Virus record (IMG/VR): IMGVR_UViG_3300023179_000468
Coordinates: 1 to 25,440 of that record
Strand: one strand, 5' to 3'
Origin: a virus
DNA length: 25,440 nucleotides
The notes under the pieces were generated by a model that was given only the letters and a program-made list of their open reading frames with translations, had not been told where the DNA came from and ran no database searches. Positions 8,664 through 14,247 of this stretch are shown here, one piece after another. The stretch's first letter is position 1, and the number at the start of each line of letters is the position of its first letter. A program made the translations under genes and the position numbers.

Positions 8664-10136
8664 TTAATAATACGTCTTATTGTTTCTTATAATAGGTTCG
8701 TCTTTATAGTCTTCAGGATGATCTATAAATCCACCTTGTCTAAAACGCATGACTGCTTGTGTCATAGAATCTACAAGGTCATCATGATCCCCATAAGGAA
8801 ATGCTGCGCATTCCTCAATTACCTCTTGTGCAAATTCCTTTTCAACAGGAGCCCATATTTGACCTGATTCAAATAGTGGTGCCACAGAGTTAACTCTAGA
8901 GTGCTTATCATTCCCTCTAGAAGGTGTATAGTTTATAACAGGGATGCCCATTTTACGCAATTCATAAGTTAATGGTAATCCTGAAGCTTTAGCCTCAACC
9001 AATACAGTTTCTGGTTGCCAATACTGATATTGTTGATATGCTACACGTCGAAGCTCAGGAAATTCAAAACGATCTTTTACAGCATCAAGCAAAATGAGTT
9101 GAGGTCCTGAGTCTTCATTTCTTTGAAAAACTCCCCATGTTGTTATTGCTGAGTAATCCGCTGATTCTTTTTTTAAAAATGCAGTATCATAACTTTGTAT
9201 AACATGTTGTAATGGTGGAATATAATCCTTATCCCATTTCTGCCACCACTCACGTTTTATAATTGCACCTTCTTCTGATGTTGGATTTTGCATCCATTGT
9301 GCATTCCATTTTTGTAAACTGATGGATGCTTTTACTCCTTCTAATTCATCTAACTTCCAAAACTCTGGCCATACTGGTTTACCACTTGGAAGTATTGCAG
9401 GAAATTCTATGAGTTCCCATTTATCAGATTTAATGTTCCCCGATTCTCGCAGCAAGCTTCCAGTCAAATCCTTTGTGTTCCATCTTGTCATAACGAGTAC
9501 AATTGCTCCTCCTGGTTGAAGTCGCTGCCTTGGGCCGGACGTGTACCATTCGTGGGCTCGCTCTAATGCATCTATGTTCATTGCATCTTGTTCAGAATGC
9601 GGATCATCTATAATTAATAAATCTGCACCTCGACCTGTAATAGCGGAACCAACACCGGCTGCATAATATTCACCGCCTTGTTCTGTTTCCCATTTACCAG
9701 CAGCTTGAGAATCTTCACGAAGCCGAGTTGGAAATATTTCTTTGTACTCTGGCATGTCCATTAAAGTTTTAGCTTTTCGACCAAACCTTACAGCGAGTTC
9801 TGTAGTGTGAGTCGATTGAATTATTTTTAAATTTGGTTTACGCCCGATCATCCAAGCGGGAAGCAAGAAGCTGGCGAACTCGGACTTTGTATGTCGCGGC
9901 GGCATATTAATAATTAATCTTTTGATTTTACCATTTGCCAAGTCATTAAACTTTTCTGCAATTCTTTTGTGATGGGAGCCTTCAATAAATTCTGGCCAGA
10001 CACGTTTTACAAAAGACATAAAATCATTTTGTGATTTTTCTATTGCACGTTTTTGTGAAGCTAGTGTCGCGGCTTCAATAAATTCTTTTTGAATATCAGG
10101 TGGTAATAAATTTAATTTCTCTAAAGTCAGTTTCAT
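8664..10136 (-). CDS. terL: Terminase large subunit
   Basis: This is the 490-residue ATPase-nuclease that packages phage DNA through the portal. The N-terminal ATPase shows a Walker A-like segment IINMPPRHTKSEFAS (residues about 75-90), a coupling segment around IQSTHTTEL, and Walker B DLLIIDDPHSEQDA near residue 175. The C-terminal RNase H-like nuclease shows IQSYDTAFLKK (first acidic residue), LVEAKASGLPL, and PYGDHDDLVDSMTQA with the terminal Asp pair. The length is normal for the family. It heads the packaging/virion block, with a 220-nt gap upstream. Residues 232-245 (LTGSLLRESG) are coded by a 7-bp periodic, GC-rich patch at 9437-9464. Confidence 0.93.
   Translation of the reverse strand: MKLTLEKLNLLPPDIQKEFIEAATLASQKRAIEKSQNDFMSFVKRVWPEFIEGSHHKRIAEKFNDLANGKIKRLIINMPPRHTKSEFASFLLPAWMIGRKPNLKIIQSTHTTELAVRFGRKAKTLMDMPEYKEIFPTRLREDSQAAGKWETEQGGEYYAAGVGSAITGRGADLLIIDDPHSEQDAMNIDALERAHEWYTSGPRQRLQPGGAIVLVMTRWNTKDLTGSLLRESGNIKSDKWELIEFPAILPSGKPVWPEFWKLDELEGVKASISLQKWNAQWMQNPTSEEGAIIKREWWQKWDKDYIPPLQHVIQSYDTAFLKKESADYSAITTWGVFQRNEDSGPQLILLDAVKDRFEFPELRRVAYQQYQYWQPETVLVEAKASGLPLTYELRKMGIPVINYTPSRGNDKHSRVNSVAPLFESGQIWAPVEKEFAQEVIEECAAFPYGDHDDLVDSMTQAVMRFRQGGFIDHPEDYKDEPIIRNNKTYY
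9437..9464 (-). repeat. Cryptic 7-bp periodic patch inside terL (4 units)
   Basis: Read on the minus strand, four consecutive heptamers all have C at position 2 and G at position 5, for example ACTGGAA and GCGAGAA. The patch is GC-rich compared with the surrounding coding sequence. It lies over codons for LTGSLLRESG. A second, weaker run on the plus strand (9852-9872, CCAAGCG then GGAAGCA) lies opposite the region just after the Walker A motif. Confidence 0.6.
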
Positions 10137-10236
10137 AAAATTTTCCGCAAAATTTTTTAGGATTAATTTTGGAACCTTGAAAGTATTTACAGCTTATAAA
10201 TGAGTAAATCAAGCGATAAAGGGTAGACTTTAGGGA

Positions 10237-10255
10237 CCCCTTTTTTAAAAAGGGG
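10237..10255. terminator. Hairpin between the leftward cluster and terL, possible terminator
   Basis: CCCCTTTTT pairs with AAAAAGGGG around a central T, giving a 9-bp stem that is symmetrical on both strands. There is no separate U-tract after the stem, so an intrinsic terminator is plausible but not certain. It could equally be an mRNA processing or stabilising hairpin upstream of terL. Confidence 0.35.
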
Positions 10256-10307
10256 ATTGGTATTTACCGAGGCAAAGTTAAATCTAAAGTGGATGGGACC
10301 TCTACGC

Positions 10308-10356
10308 CCCCGCCACTCGATGCTCGCACCGAGCGGCTAGAAGCTAGCGACTAGAC
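10308..10356 (+). repeat. Tandem heptamer array, CTAG/CGAG type (7 units)
   Basis: Seven contiguous 7-bp units each have C at position 2 and G at position 5, for example CCGAGCG, GCTAGAA, GCTAGCG. Because CTAG is palindromic, parts of the array also read in phase on the minus strand. It overlaps a short inverted repeat CTAGACT-C-AGTCTAG (10351-10365) covering the stop codon of the 88-residue gene. Confidence 0.65.
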
Positions 10357-10623
10357 TCAGTCTAGTAGTGTCATGTATTCGTTAGGAAAATGTTTAGAGA
10401 ACCAACTCAATCCCTTTTGCATAAGATCATACTCTTCTGTAACCTCGGCACCTTTAATCATATCATACACAGCAACAGCAAACCAAGGTAGGCTCGCAAC
10501 TGTACCGCTGTACATATTAGGTACATCAATTAGTTTTTCTTTTGGGTCTAGATTTAAATCTAAGTCAAAGGGTATTCTATACTCTTTGCCTTGCCAGTTT
10601 ATTACATGTAATGGTTTAGTCAT
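10357..10623 (-). CDS. Hypothetical protein, 88 aa
   Basis: This is a compact soluble protein of 88 residues starting MTKPLHVINWQGKEYRIPF. It has an acidic DLDLNLDPKEK stretch and a C-terminal half rich in aromatics (SLPWFAVAVYDM, LSWFSKHFPNEYM). I do not recognise the family. The ATG is preceded by the shared leader AACTAACAGAAAGGTATAAC, which also contains the stop codon of the upstream gene. It is therefore the last gene of the 12209-10357 cluster. Confidence 0.65.
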   Translation of the reverse strand: MTKPLHVINWQGKEYRIPFDLDLNLDPKEKLIDVPNMYSGTVASLPWFAVAVYDMIKGAEVTEEYDLMQKGLSWFSKHFPNEYMTLLD

Positions 10624-10637
10624 GTTATACCTTTCTG

Positions 10638-10991
10638 TTAGTTATTAATTACTATATCCTCAACTGCATTGCTGTTCAATAACTTTATAGTTGTATCTAC
10701 ATATGTACCACGCCACCCCTCTTTAGTTTCTTTCTCAACTACTATTGGAGTCTCTTGTGGTTTAGTATTTATTCCAACTACAGTCATTAACTGTGTTAAA
10801 TGTTTAGCTAGCCAATCTTGCATACATCGTTCGTCGCAAAAATATCTTTCCCAGATATAACCCCAAGAGTGAGTTGTTAAATCATATCTTGCGGCACGAG
10901 TTCTAAGAACTTTGTTTCCTTTTGGTCCTCTTATTCTGGACTGAGTTTTATATGTATGACACTCAGGTCCTTGGCAAATATGTCTATTCAT
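10638..10991 (-). CDS. Hypothetical Cys-containing protein, 117 aa
   Basis: Cys/His residues form two groups: HICQGPECHTYKT near the N-terminus and YFCDERCMQDWLAKH near residue 50. The pattern C-x4-C then C-x3-C with nearby His suggests a small zinc-binding fold, with a basic stretch RIRGPKGNKVLRTRAARYD between them. Nucleic-acid binding is a reasonable guess but unproven. A GAGAGAAAGGATAACTAAAA leader precedes the ATG. It starts 2 nt after the stop of the 70-residue gene, so the two are probably co-translated. Confidence 0.65.
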   Translation of the reverse strand: MNRHICQGPECHTYKTQSRIRGPKGNKVLRTRAARYDLTTHSWGYIWERYFCDERCMQDWLAKHLTQLMTVVGINTKPQETPIVVEKETKEGWRGTYVDTTIKLLNSNAVEDIVINN

Positions 10992-10993
10992 TT

Positions 10994-11206
10994 TTAGTTA
11001 TCCTTTCTCTCAACTAAAGTTATATCGCCACTTGCAGTTCTATATCCCTCGCTGTCTAAATCATAATAAGTAAAAAGACTTTCATTCTTTTTAGATATCC
11101 ATTGTTTAGATTGTTCAGTCCATACTCCAGCACGAGTTATAAACTTGCCATACTTTTTAGCAAAGTAAGTTATATTAAATTTAGTACCCTCTTTAATGTT
11201 AAACAT
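10994..11206 (-). CDS. Hypothetical protein, 70 aa
   Basis: The protein is 70 residues, soluble and aromatic-rich (KFNITYFAKKYGKFITRAG, SLFTYYDLDSEGYRTASG). I do not recognise the family. It is the first gene after the perfect-consensus promoter at 11236-11264 and carries the shared leader ACTAACAGAAAGGTATAAT before its ATG. It is therefore probably strongly expressed and directly controlled by the palindromic operator there. Confidence 0.65.
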   Translation of the reverse strand: MFNIKEGTKFNITYFAKKYGKFITRAGVWTEQSKQWISKKNESLFTYYDLDSEGYRTASGDITLVERKDN

Positions 11207-11229
11207 ATTATACCTTTCTGTTAGTTATG

Positions 11230-11264
11230 TAGGGGATTATATAGGATATAATCCCCTATGTCAA
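11230..11264 (-). promoter_or_regulatory. Perfect-consensus sigma70 promoter inside a 13-bp inverted repeat
   Basis: On the minus strand TTGACA (11264-11259) is followed by a 17-nt spacer and TATAAT (11241-11236), the exact consensus. The spacer and -10 box lie in a perfect inverted repeat: TAGGGGATTATAT, three bases, then its reverse complement (11230-11258). It reads toward 11206-10357. The symmetry suggests a dimeric repressor operator, or a hairpin in transcripts coming from the 11268-12209 gene. The plus-strand 13-mer GGATTATATAGGA at 11234-11246 recurs at two other promoters. Confidence 0.8.
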
Positions 11265-11267
11265 TAC

Positions 11268-12209
11268 TTAATGTGTTGCAACTGCAGATTGTCTTGCTTT
11301 TTTAAATTGAGCAATAACAGCTTTGTTATCTTGTTTAACTCGTCTTGATTTAATAAGACTAGCTAAGTTTTCTGGTTGATAGATAGTTAATGATACTCCA
11401 GCAGTTCTTTGCAATTCGTTTTCATTAACATTCAATCCCAAAGCACCACACAAGTCGATTGCGTCTTTAACATATTTATAATCTTTTAATGCTAAAGTTA
11501 TATCTCGCATATCTTTCTGTATTGCTTCCGCCCAACTATAATGAGATTGAACAAAAGTTTGTTTTGCATTTTTAAATGCTCTCATCTGTTCAAACTCTTT
11601 TGCAGTACAAGGAATAGTTCTTGAACGACAATAACTAGTTCCAATTACATATAAAGAATATTTGTTTTTCCATTGTTCAAATATTCCTGTTCCATCATTA
11701 TATCCCAAGAATTTTTTAATCTTATCTTGTTCTTGAGTTAAGTGTGGGTTATGACGATTTTCTTGGTGTTGAATATTTATTTCAGGATTTAACCCAGCAT
11801 TCTTTAAATCATCTCTAAAGTATGCAACAGCAAAATCAAGTCCACCAAATCGTCCTGACATATTAGCGTCCATTTTAAAATCGAAATGTTCGCTGTTCTC
11901 TCTTTCGTTTTCAGTCGTTTCAATTTCAGTATTAGCAAAATAAAAACAACTGTCCTTAGCCACAACATCACACGCATTCCCATATTTCTTTTTAAATGTT
12001 TGTAAGGTTGCAACATCATCTTTTGGATATGCTCTACTTACAATAGCAGTAGCTATTTTAAATGCACTATCGTATGCAGTAGTTATATCCTCTTTAGCTG
12101 ATTTAAAGTTTTCAAGTTCAGGAGTTTGTTCATTCTCAAAATGAGATAAAATCAAACCACCGATTTTTTTTCTTAAATCAGTATTTAGTCTTAGTTTGCT
12201 TGTAGTCAT
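11268..12209 (-). CDS. Hypothetical early-region protein, 313 aa
   Basis: The 313-residue soluble protein starts MTTSKLRLNTDLRKKIGGLI, then an acidic helical region. The middle has HFDFKMDANMSGRFGGLDFA and FRDDLKNAGLNPEINIQHQ, and the C-terminus is basic (IKSRRVKQDNKAVIAQFKKA). The N-terminal half faintly recalls nucleotide-modification-associated phage proteins, but I cannot assign it. It is the first leftward gene from the divergent promoter at 12245-12271. AAAGAGGTATAAA precedes the ATG, the same leader family as its neighbours. Another minus frame inside it at 11804-12019 is a shadow. Confidence 0.7.
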   Translation of the reverse strand: MTTSKLRLNTDLRKKIGGLILSHFENEQTPELENFKSAKEDITTAYDSAFKIATAIVSRAYPKDDVATLQTFKKKYGNACDVVAKDSCFYFANTEIETTENERENSEHFDFKMDANMSGRFGGLDFAVAYFRDDLKNAGLNPEINIQHQENRHNPHLTQEQDKIKKFLGYNDGTGIFEQWKNKYSLYVIGTSYCRSRTIPCTAKEFEQMRAFKNAKQTFVQSHYSWAEAIQKDMRDITLALKDYKYVKDAIDLCGALGLNVNENELQRTAGVSLTIYQPENLASLIKSRRVKQDNKAVIAQFKKARQSAVATH

Positions 12210-12244
12210 TTTATACCTCTTTCATTGTTAGTTATAATTATTAA

Positions 12245-12283
12245 TTTATACTACTTGACAATAGCTGTCAATAGGATTATATA
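12245..12283. promoter_or_regulatory. Divergent promoter pair sharing a palindromic -35 region
   Basis: TTGACA-ATAGC-TGTCAA (12255-12271) is a perfect 6-bp inverted repeat that supplies a -35 box to both strands. Rightward: TTGACA (12255-12260), 17-nt spacer, TATATA (12278-12283). Leftward: TTGACA (12271-12266), 15-nt spacer, TATAAA (12250-12245), a short spacer that makes this arm weaker. The 13-mer GGATTATATAGGA occupies 12274-12286. The layout looks like a control switch between the leftward cluster and the rightward Gp88 operon. Confidence 0.7.
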
Positions 12284-12294
12284 GGATATAGATT

Positions 12295-12450
12295 ATGAAA
12301 GGTATAGTTATTGTTAATATTAATTTACTCTCGCTGTATCCTCATAATTTAGCGTGGACAGAGAGTAATCTTCCTGGCTTGAAGGGGAATAAAGCCATAG
12401 ACAAGTGCAGTGTACACATTAGGGACGGAAAGATCGCACTACGTTATTAA
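12295..12450 (+). CDS. Small hypothetical protein, 51 aa, first gene of the rightward operon
   Basis: ATG 12295 to TAA 12448-12450 gives 51 residues starting MKGIVIVNINLLSLYPHNLA and ending CSVHIRDGKIALRY. It is too short for common ORF cutoffs but is placed exactly behind the promoter at 12255-12283. The expected start of transcription is about 12290, so the leader would be only a few bases. An AGGA at 12283-12286, eight bases before the ATG, could be a Shine-Dalgarno if transcription starts further upstream. I do not recognise the family. The alternative is a non-coding leader RNA. Confidence 0.5.
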   Translation: MKGIVIVNINLLSLYPHNLAWTESNLPGLKGNKAIDKCSVHIRDGKIALRY

Positions 12451-12465
12451 TACTCGCCCCGAGCT

Positions 12466-12534
12466 ATGCGACAAAATTACGCGCCTGTAAACCTTGTAAT
12501 GTTAACAGGCGCAACTAAAATGAGAAAGTTATGA
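12466..12534 (+). CDS. Possible microprotein, 22 aa
   Basis: A 22-codon frame (MRQNYAPVNLVML...) ends in TGA overlapping the ATG of the next microprotein (ATGA, 12531-12534), an arrangement common in this genome. It has no strong ribosome-binding site and overlaps the hairpin at 12481-12512. It may instead be untranslated leader. Confidence 0.25.
   Translation: MRQNYAPVNLVMLTGATKMRKL
12481..12512 (+). other. GC-rich hairpin GCGCCTGT...ACAGGCGC in the rightward operon
   Basis: An 8-bp perfect stem with a 16-nt loop stands out in the AT-rich context between the 51-residue gene and the Gp88 block. There is no T-run after it, so it is more likely an attenuator, processing site or RNA-stability element than a classical terminator. 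Confidence 0.4.
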
Positions 12535-12608
12535 TTGATATACATTTAACAGACCTGCTTCTAGCAGCTATCTTGTTTACATTGTGGTGGATGGTATGGC
12601 AAAAATAA
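12531..12608 (+). CDS. Single-TM microprotein, 25 aa
   Basis: The frame runs from ATG 12531 to TAA 12606-12608. After an acidic N-terminus (MIDIHLTD) there is one hydrophobic helix, LLLAAILFTLWWMVW, then QK. GAGAAAG lies just upstream of the ATG. It overlaps the next gene by 13 nt. It belongs to a set of five membrane-type microproteins in this window. Function is unknown. Confidence 0.5.
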   Translation: MIDIHLTDLLLAAILFTLWWMVWQK

Positions 12609-12790
12609 AAAAAACATACCTGGACTTTACAGCCTATATCTGGCGGGACCATAAAGAATTAGATCCGGAATATATAAAGCAATGTAAAGCATTCCTGGCC
12701 CAGCTGCCGCGCCCTAACCCGTTTCAAGCTACAAGCAGCAAGCCTCAAGCTGCAAGCGACAAGCAGCAAGCACTTGACAAATCTAAATAG
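12596..12790 (+). CDS. Hypothetical protein, 64 aa, with repeat-encoded C-terminal tail
   Basis: I start this gene at ATG 12596 (MAKIKKTYLDFTAYIWRDHK). An in-frame GTG at 12584 has no support. The N-terminal 45 residues look like a real small domain ending in LPRPNPF. The last 20 or so residues (QAASDKQQAL and similar) are encoded by the tandem heptamer array at 12724-12772. The stop lies in the spacer of the promoter for the next gene. Family unknown. Confidence 0.6.
   Translation: MAKIKKTYLDFTAYIWRDHKELDPEYIKQCKAFLAQLPRPNPFQATSSKPQAASDKQQALDKSK
12724..12772 (+). repeat. Perfect tandem heptamer array, NCAAGCN x 7
   Basis: Seven uninterrupted 7-bp units of form N-CAAGC-N (for example TCAAGCT, ACAAGCA) give exactly 49 bp. 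The array encodes the C-terminal tail of the 64-residue protein and ends two bases before the TTGACA of the next promoter. Two related arrays lie on the far side of the Gp88 gene. Confidence 0.9.
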
Positions 12791-12801
12791 TGGATTATAT
12801 A
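12774..12801 (+). promoter_or_regulatory. Sigma70-like promoter for the Gp88 gene
   Basis: TTGACA (12774-12779), a 16-nt spacer and TATATA (12796-12801) read rightward. The -10 box lies in the third copy of the 13-mer GGATTATATAGGA (12792-12804). The predicted transcription start, about 7 nt past the -10 box, coincides with ATG 12808, so the transcript may be leaderless. The AGGA in the 13-mer is only three bases from the ATG, a poor Shine-Dalgarno spacing. Confidence 0.6.
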
Positions 12802-12807
12802 GGACAT

Positions 12808-13413
12808 ATGAAAGTAACAGAATTAGATCAAATCACCGGCACCCTGTCAAAGCCTTCTAAGATGCCAGGCTGGAGCTACGGTATACCTGCTAAAGAATGC
12901 AAAACAGGTTCTAAGCTTGCAAAAATACCAGGCACTGTCTGTCACGGCTGCTACGCTCTGAAGGGTTGCTATGTATTTCCTAATGTACAAGAAGCTCAGT
13001 ACAAGCGACTAGCAGCAATTGATCACCCTCTTTGGGTCCAGGCAATGGCAGCTCAGATCTTACGCCATAAGTCAAAATGGTTCCGATGGCATGACTCTGG
13101 AGACATACAATCATTAGAACATTTAAAAAAGATATTCGAAGTATGCAAACTAACGCCAGATGTTAATCACTGGCTCCCGACGCGAGAAGCTTCTATTATA
13201 GCATGTATAACCCCTGAAGAGGTTCCAGCTAATCTTATTATACGAATTTCAGCAACTAAAGTAGATGGCAATCCACCTACTTTCTGGCCTTATACCTCCA
13301 GTGTAGTAACTGAAAACAAAACATGCCCTGCAGCGGAGCAGGATAATAAATGCTTAAGCTGTAGGGCGTGTTGGGATCGCAATGTTAAAAACGTTGCATA
13401 TGGTAAACACTAA
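12808..13413 (+). CDS. Gp88-domain Cys-rich phage protein, 201 aa
   Basis: The protein matches the 'Gene product 88' family seen in many phages. Signature segments are PSKMPGWSYGIPAKECKTGS, AKIPGTVCHGCYALKGCYVF, VQEAQYKRLAAIDHPLWVQAM, FRWHDSGDIQSLEHL and the C-terminal Cys cluster CPAAEQDNKCLSCRACWD. The clustered Cys suggest metal or Fe-S binding, but the biochemical role of the family is not known to me. I start it at ATG 12808, because the ATG 18 nt upstream lies inside the promoter. The gene is visibly more GC-rich than most neighbours, sits on the opposite strand, has its own promoter and is bracketed by heptamer arrays. These are signs of a separately acquired cassette. Confidence 0.8.
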   Translation: MKVTELDQITGTLSKPSKMPGWSYGIPAKECKTGSKLAKIPGTVCHGCYALKGCYVFPNVQEAQYKRLAAIDHPLWVQAMAAQILRHKSKWFRWHDSGDIQSLEHLKKIFEVCKLTPDVNHWLPTREASIIACITPEEVPANLIIRISATKVDGNPPTFWPYTSSVVTENKTCPAAEQDNKCLSCRACWDRNVKNVAYGKH

Positions 13414-13414
13414 C

Positions 13415-13552
13415 ATGGCCCGATATCATAACTATCACTCATACCGGGGAGACTCGGGGTCGGGCCGTAACCCACAAGCCGCAAGCAACAAGCACCAAGC
13501 GTCAAAGCTGCAAGCAGCAAGCGTGCCAAGCTTCAAGCGCCAAGCGTCTTGA
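13415..13552 (+). CDS. Small repeat-tailed protein, 45 aa
   Basis: The ATG follows the Gp88 stop by one base and the frame runs to TGA 13550-13552. The first 20 residues (MARYHNYHSYRGDSGSGRNP) are His/Tyr/Gly-rich. The rest is encoded by the heptamer array at 13474-13546 and gives QAASNKHQAS, close in composition to the tail of the 64-residue protein (QAASDKQQAL). It overlaps the 3' end of the convergent nuclease gene by 20 nt. It may be a non-coding 3' region, but its position and matching tail favour translation. Confidence 0.4.
   Translation: MARYHNYHSYRGDSGSGRNPQAASNKHQASKLQAASVPSFKRQAS
13417..13466 (+). terminator. Hairpin after the Gp88 gene
   Basis: GGCCCGA (13417-13423) can pair with TCGGGCC (13460-13466). 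The intervening bases hold a further GC-rich stretch (CCGGGGAGACTCGGGG). No T-tract follows, so termination is uncertain. Confidence 0.3.
13474..13546 (+). repeat. Tandem heptamer array, NCAAGCN type, about 10 units
   Basis: Units such as ACAAGCC, GCAAGCA and CCAAGCG follow each other with two small phase slips (an 8-bp and a 9-bp unit). The array covers the 3' end of the 45-residue frame and the last bases of the convergent nuclease gene. Confidence 0.85.
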
Positions 13553-13901
13553 ATTTTTGATATATTGATTCGAGCCCCAAGCAGCAAGCATCAAGCTTCA
13601 AGCCGCAAGCAGCGAGGGACTGGATGCTAGAGCCTTCATAAAGTTTTAGAAGCGAGTCTCTTTCAGAAGAAACTAGGATAAAAGTATTCTTAGGATGCCT
13701 TACATGGAAGCTAATTTGATGGGGACTTAGCTTAACAGAATTACCTTTTGCAACCTTTAATTCAACAGTAAAAAAAGTATGATTTTTATTATACGCCAAT
13801 AGATCTGGAGTGCCAAAACCGCTTAAATTTTCTAGCCTTGTGAAAGATATTTCAGGCATAAATTTTTTAACTTTATGCCAAAGTTTTCGTTCAGGTTTCA
13901 A
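13533..13901 (-). CDS. VRR-NUC-like PD-(D/E)XK nuclease, 122 aa
   Basis: The start MKPERKLWHKVKKFMPEISF is followed by the catalytic layout SGFGTPDLLAY (Asp) and FFTVELKVAKGN (E-x-K), then VKLSPHQISFHVR and NTFILVS. This is the order of the VRR-NUC / Holliday-junction-resolvase-like nuclease fold. The C-terminal part (SLAACGLKLDACCLGL) is encoded antisense to the heptamer arrays at 13577-13632 and 13533-13546, so the tail is repeat-derived. Likely roles are recombination or DNA processing. It starts 5 nt after the 75-residue gene. Confidence 0.75.
   Translation of the reverse strand: MKPERKLWHKVKKFMPEISFTRLENLSGFGTPDLLAYNKNHTFFTVELKVAKGNSVKLSPHQISFHVRHPKNTFILVSSERDSLLKLYEGSSIQSLAACGLKLDACCLGLESIYQKFKTLGA
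13577..13632 (+). repeat. Tandem heptamer array, CAAGC grading into CGAG/CTGG/CTAG, 8 units
   Basis: The first five units are N-CAAGC-N (CCAAGCA, GCAAGCA). The last three change core but keep the phase and the C2/G5 pattern (GCGAGGG, ACTGGAT, GCTAGAG). This transition links the overt CAAGC arrays to the cryptic CGAG/CTAG patches found elsewhere in the window. Confidence 0.8.
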
Positions 13902-13906
13902 GGTAG

Positions 13907-14134
13907 CTACACCTTTTTCAAAACCTTACCCATTGTCCATCTTTCTTTGTCAATTGTAATGATTAATCTATGAGTTTCACGATTTCCAATTAATTTATTT
14001 TCCATTAATTGTATTCCAGTAATGTCATAAAATTCACCATTAGGTAAACAAACTTGAACACGAGCTTCTTTAGAAACTTCAGATCCTTTAAGAAATTTAT
14101 CTAATGTATGTCTTAATGTTTTTCCTTTAATCAT
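13907..14134 (-). CDS. Hypothetical protein, 75 aa
   Basis: The protein is 75 residues, soluble and beta-rich by appearance (ARVQVCLPNGEFYDITGIQL, THRLIITIDKERWTMGK). I do not recognise it. Its ATG overlaps the TGA of the micro-frame at 14131-14181 (ATGA), and it lies directly upstream of the VRR-NUC-like nuclease, so the two probably share a transcript. Confidence 0.65.
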   Translation of the reverse strand: MIKGKTLRHTLDKFLKGSEVSKEARVQVCLPNGEFYDITGIQLMENKLIGNRETHRLIITIDKERWTMGKVLKKV

Positions 14135-14181
14135 AATTTCTTTTTACCTGGGGCCCAGTATCCGAAGGCATAATCAAACAT
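14131..14181 (-). CDS. Possible microprotein, 16 aa, before the 75-aa gene
   Basis: The frame MFDYAFGYWAPGKKKL ends in a TGA that overlaps the next ATG. The same frame remains protein-like for about 12 codons upstream (for example YQRLLGSAYEK) but has no start codon there. It may therefore be the remnant of a longer gene, or use a non-standard start. CTGGGG (14148-14153) can also pair with CCCCAG (14197-14202), so an RNA role is possible. Confidence 0.3.
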   Translation of the reverse strand: MFDYAFGYWAPGKKKL

Positions 14182-14247
14182 CTTCTCGTAAGCCGACCCC
14201 AGTAAGCGTTGGTATGTCCACTTGATTTATATCTAAAATTACCTTAA

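Larger units (their letters stand above)
10137..10356. other. Intergenic region upstream of terL
   Basis: This 220-nt gap separates terL from the 88-residue gene. I found no open frame with a plausible start. It contains a C4T5/A5G4 hairpin (10237-10255) and then a GC-rich heptad array running into the stop of the next gene. No confident sigma70 promoter for terL was found. No tRNA T-arm (GTTCGA-type) was found on either strand. Confidence 0.6.

Noticed and set aside
8352-8867. Plus-strand open frame coding a Pro/Ser-rich protein
   Set aside because: It is the antisense shadow of the Gly/Asp triplet repeat, crosses the terL gene end, and has no start signal or family features.
9322-9519. Plus-strand frame opposite terL
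   Set aside because: Antisense shadow of a strongly supported gene, without start context.
10280-10360. tRNA or small structured RNA in the GC-rich gap
   Set aside because: No T-arm consensus or cloverleaf could be found on either strand; the GC content is explained by the heptamer array.
12295-12530. Known housekeeping RNA (6S, tmRNA, RNase P) after the promoter
   Set aside because: No recognisable conserved core; an open 51-codon frame explains most of the stretch.
12724-13632. CRISPR-like array
   Set aside because: Units are 7 bp and contiguous, with no spacers and no cas genes; they are tandem heptamers.
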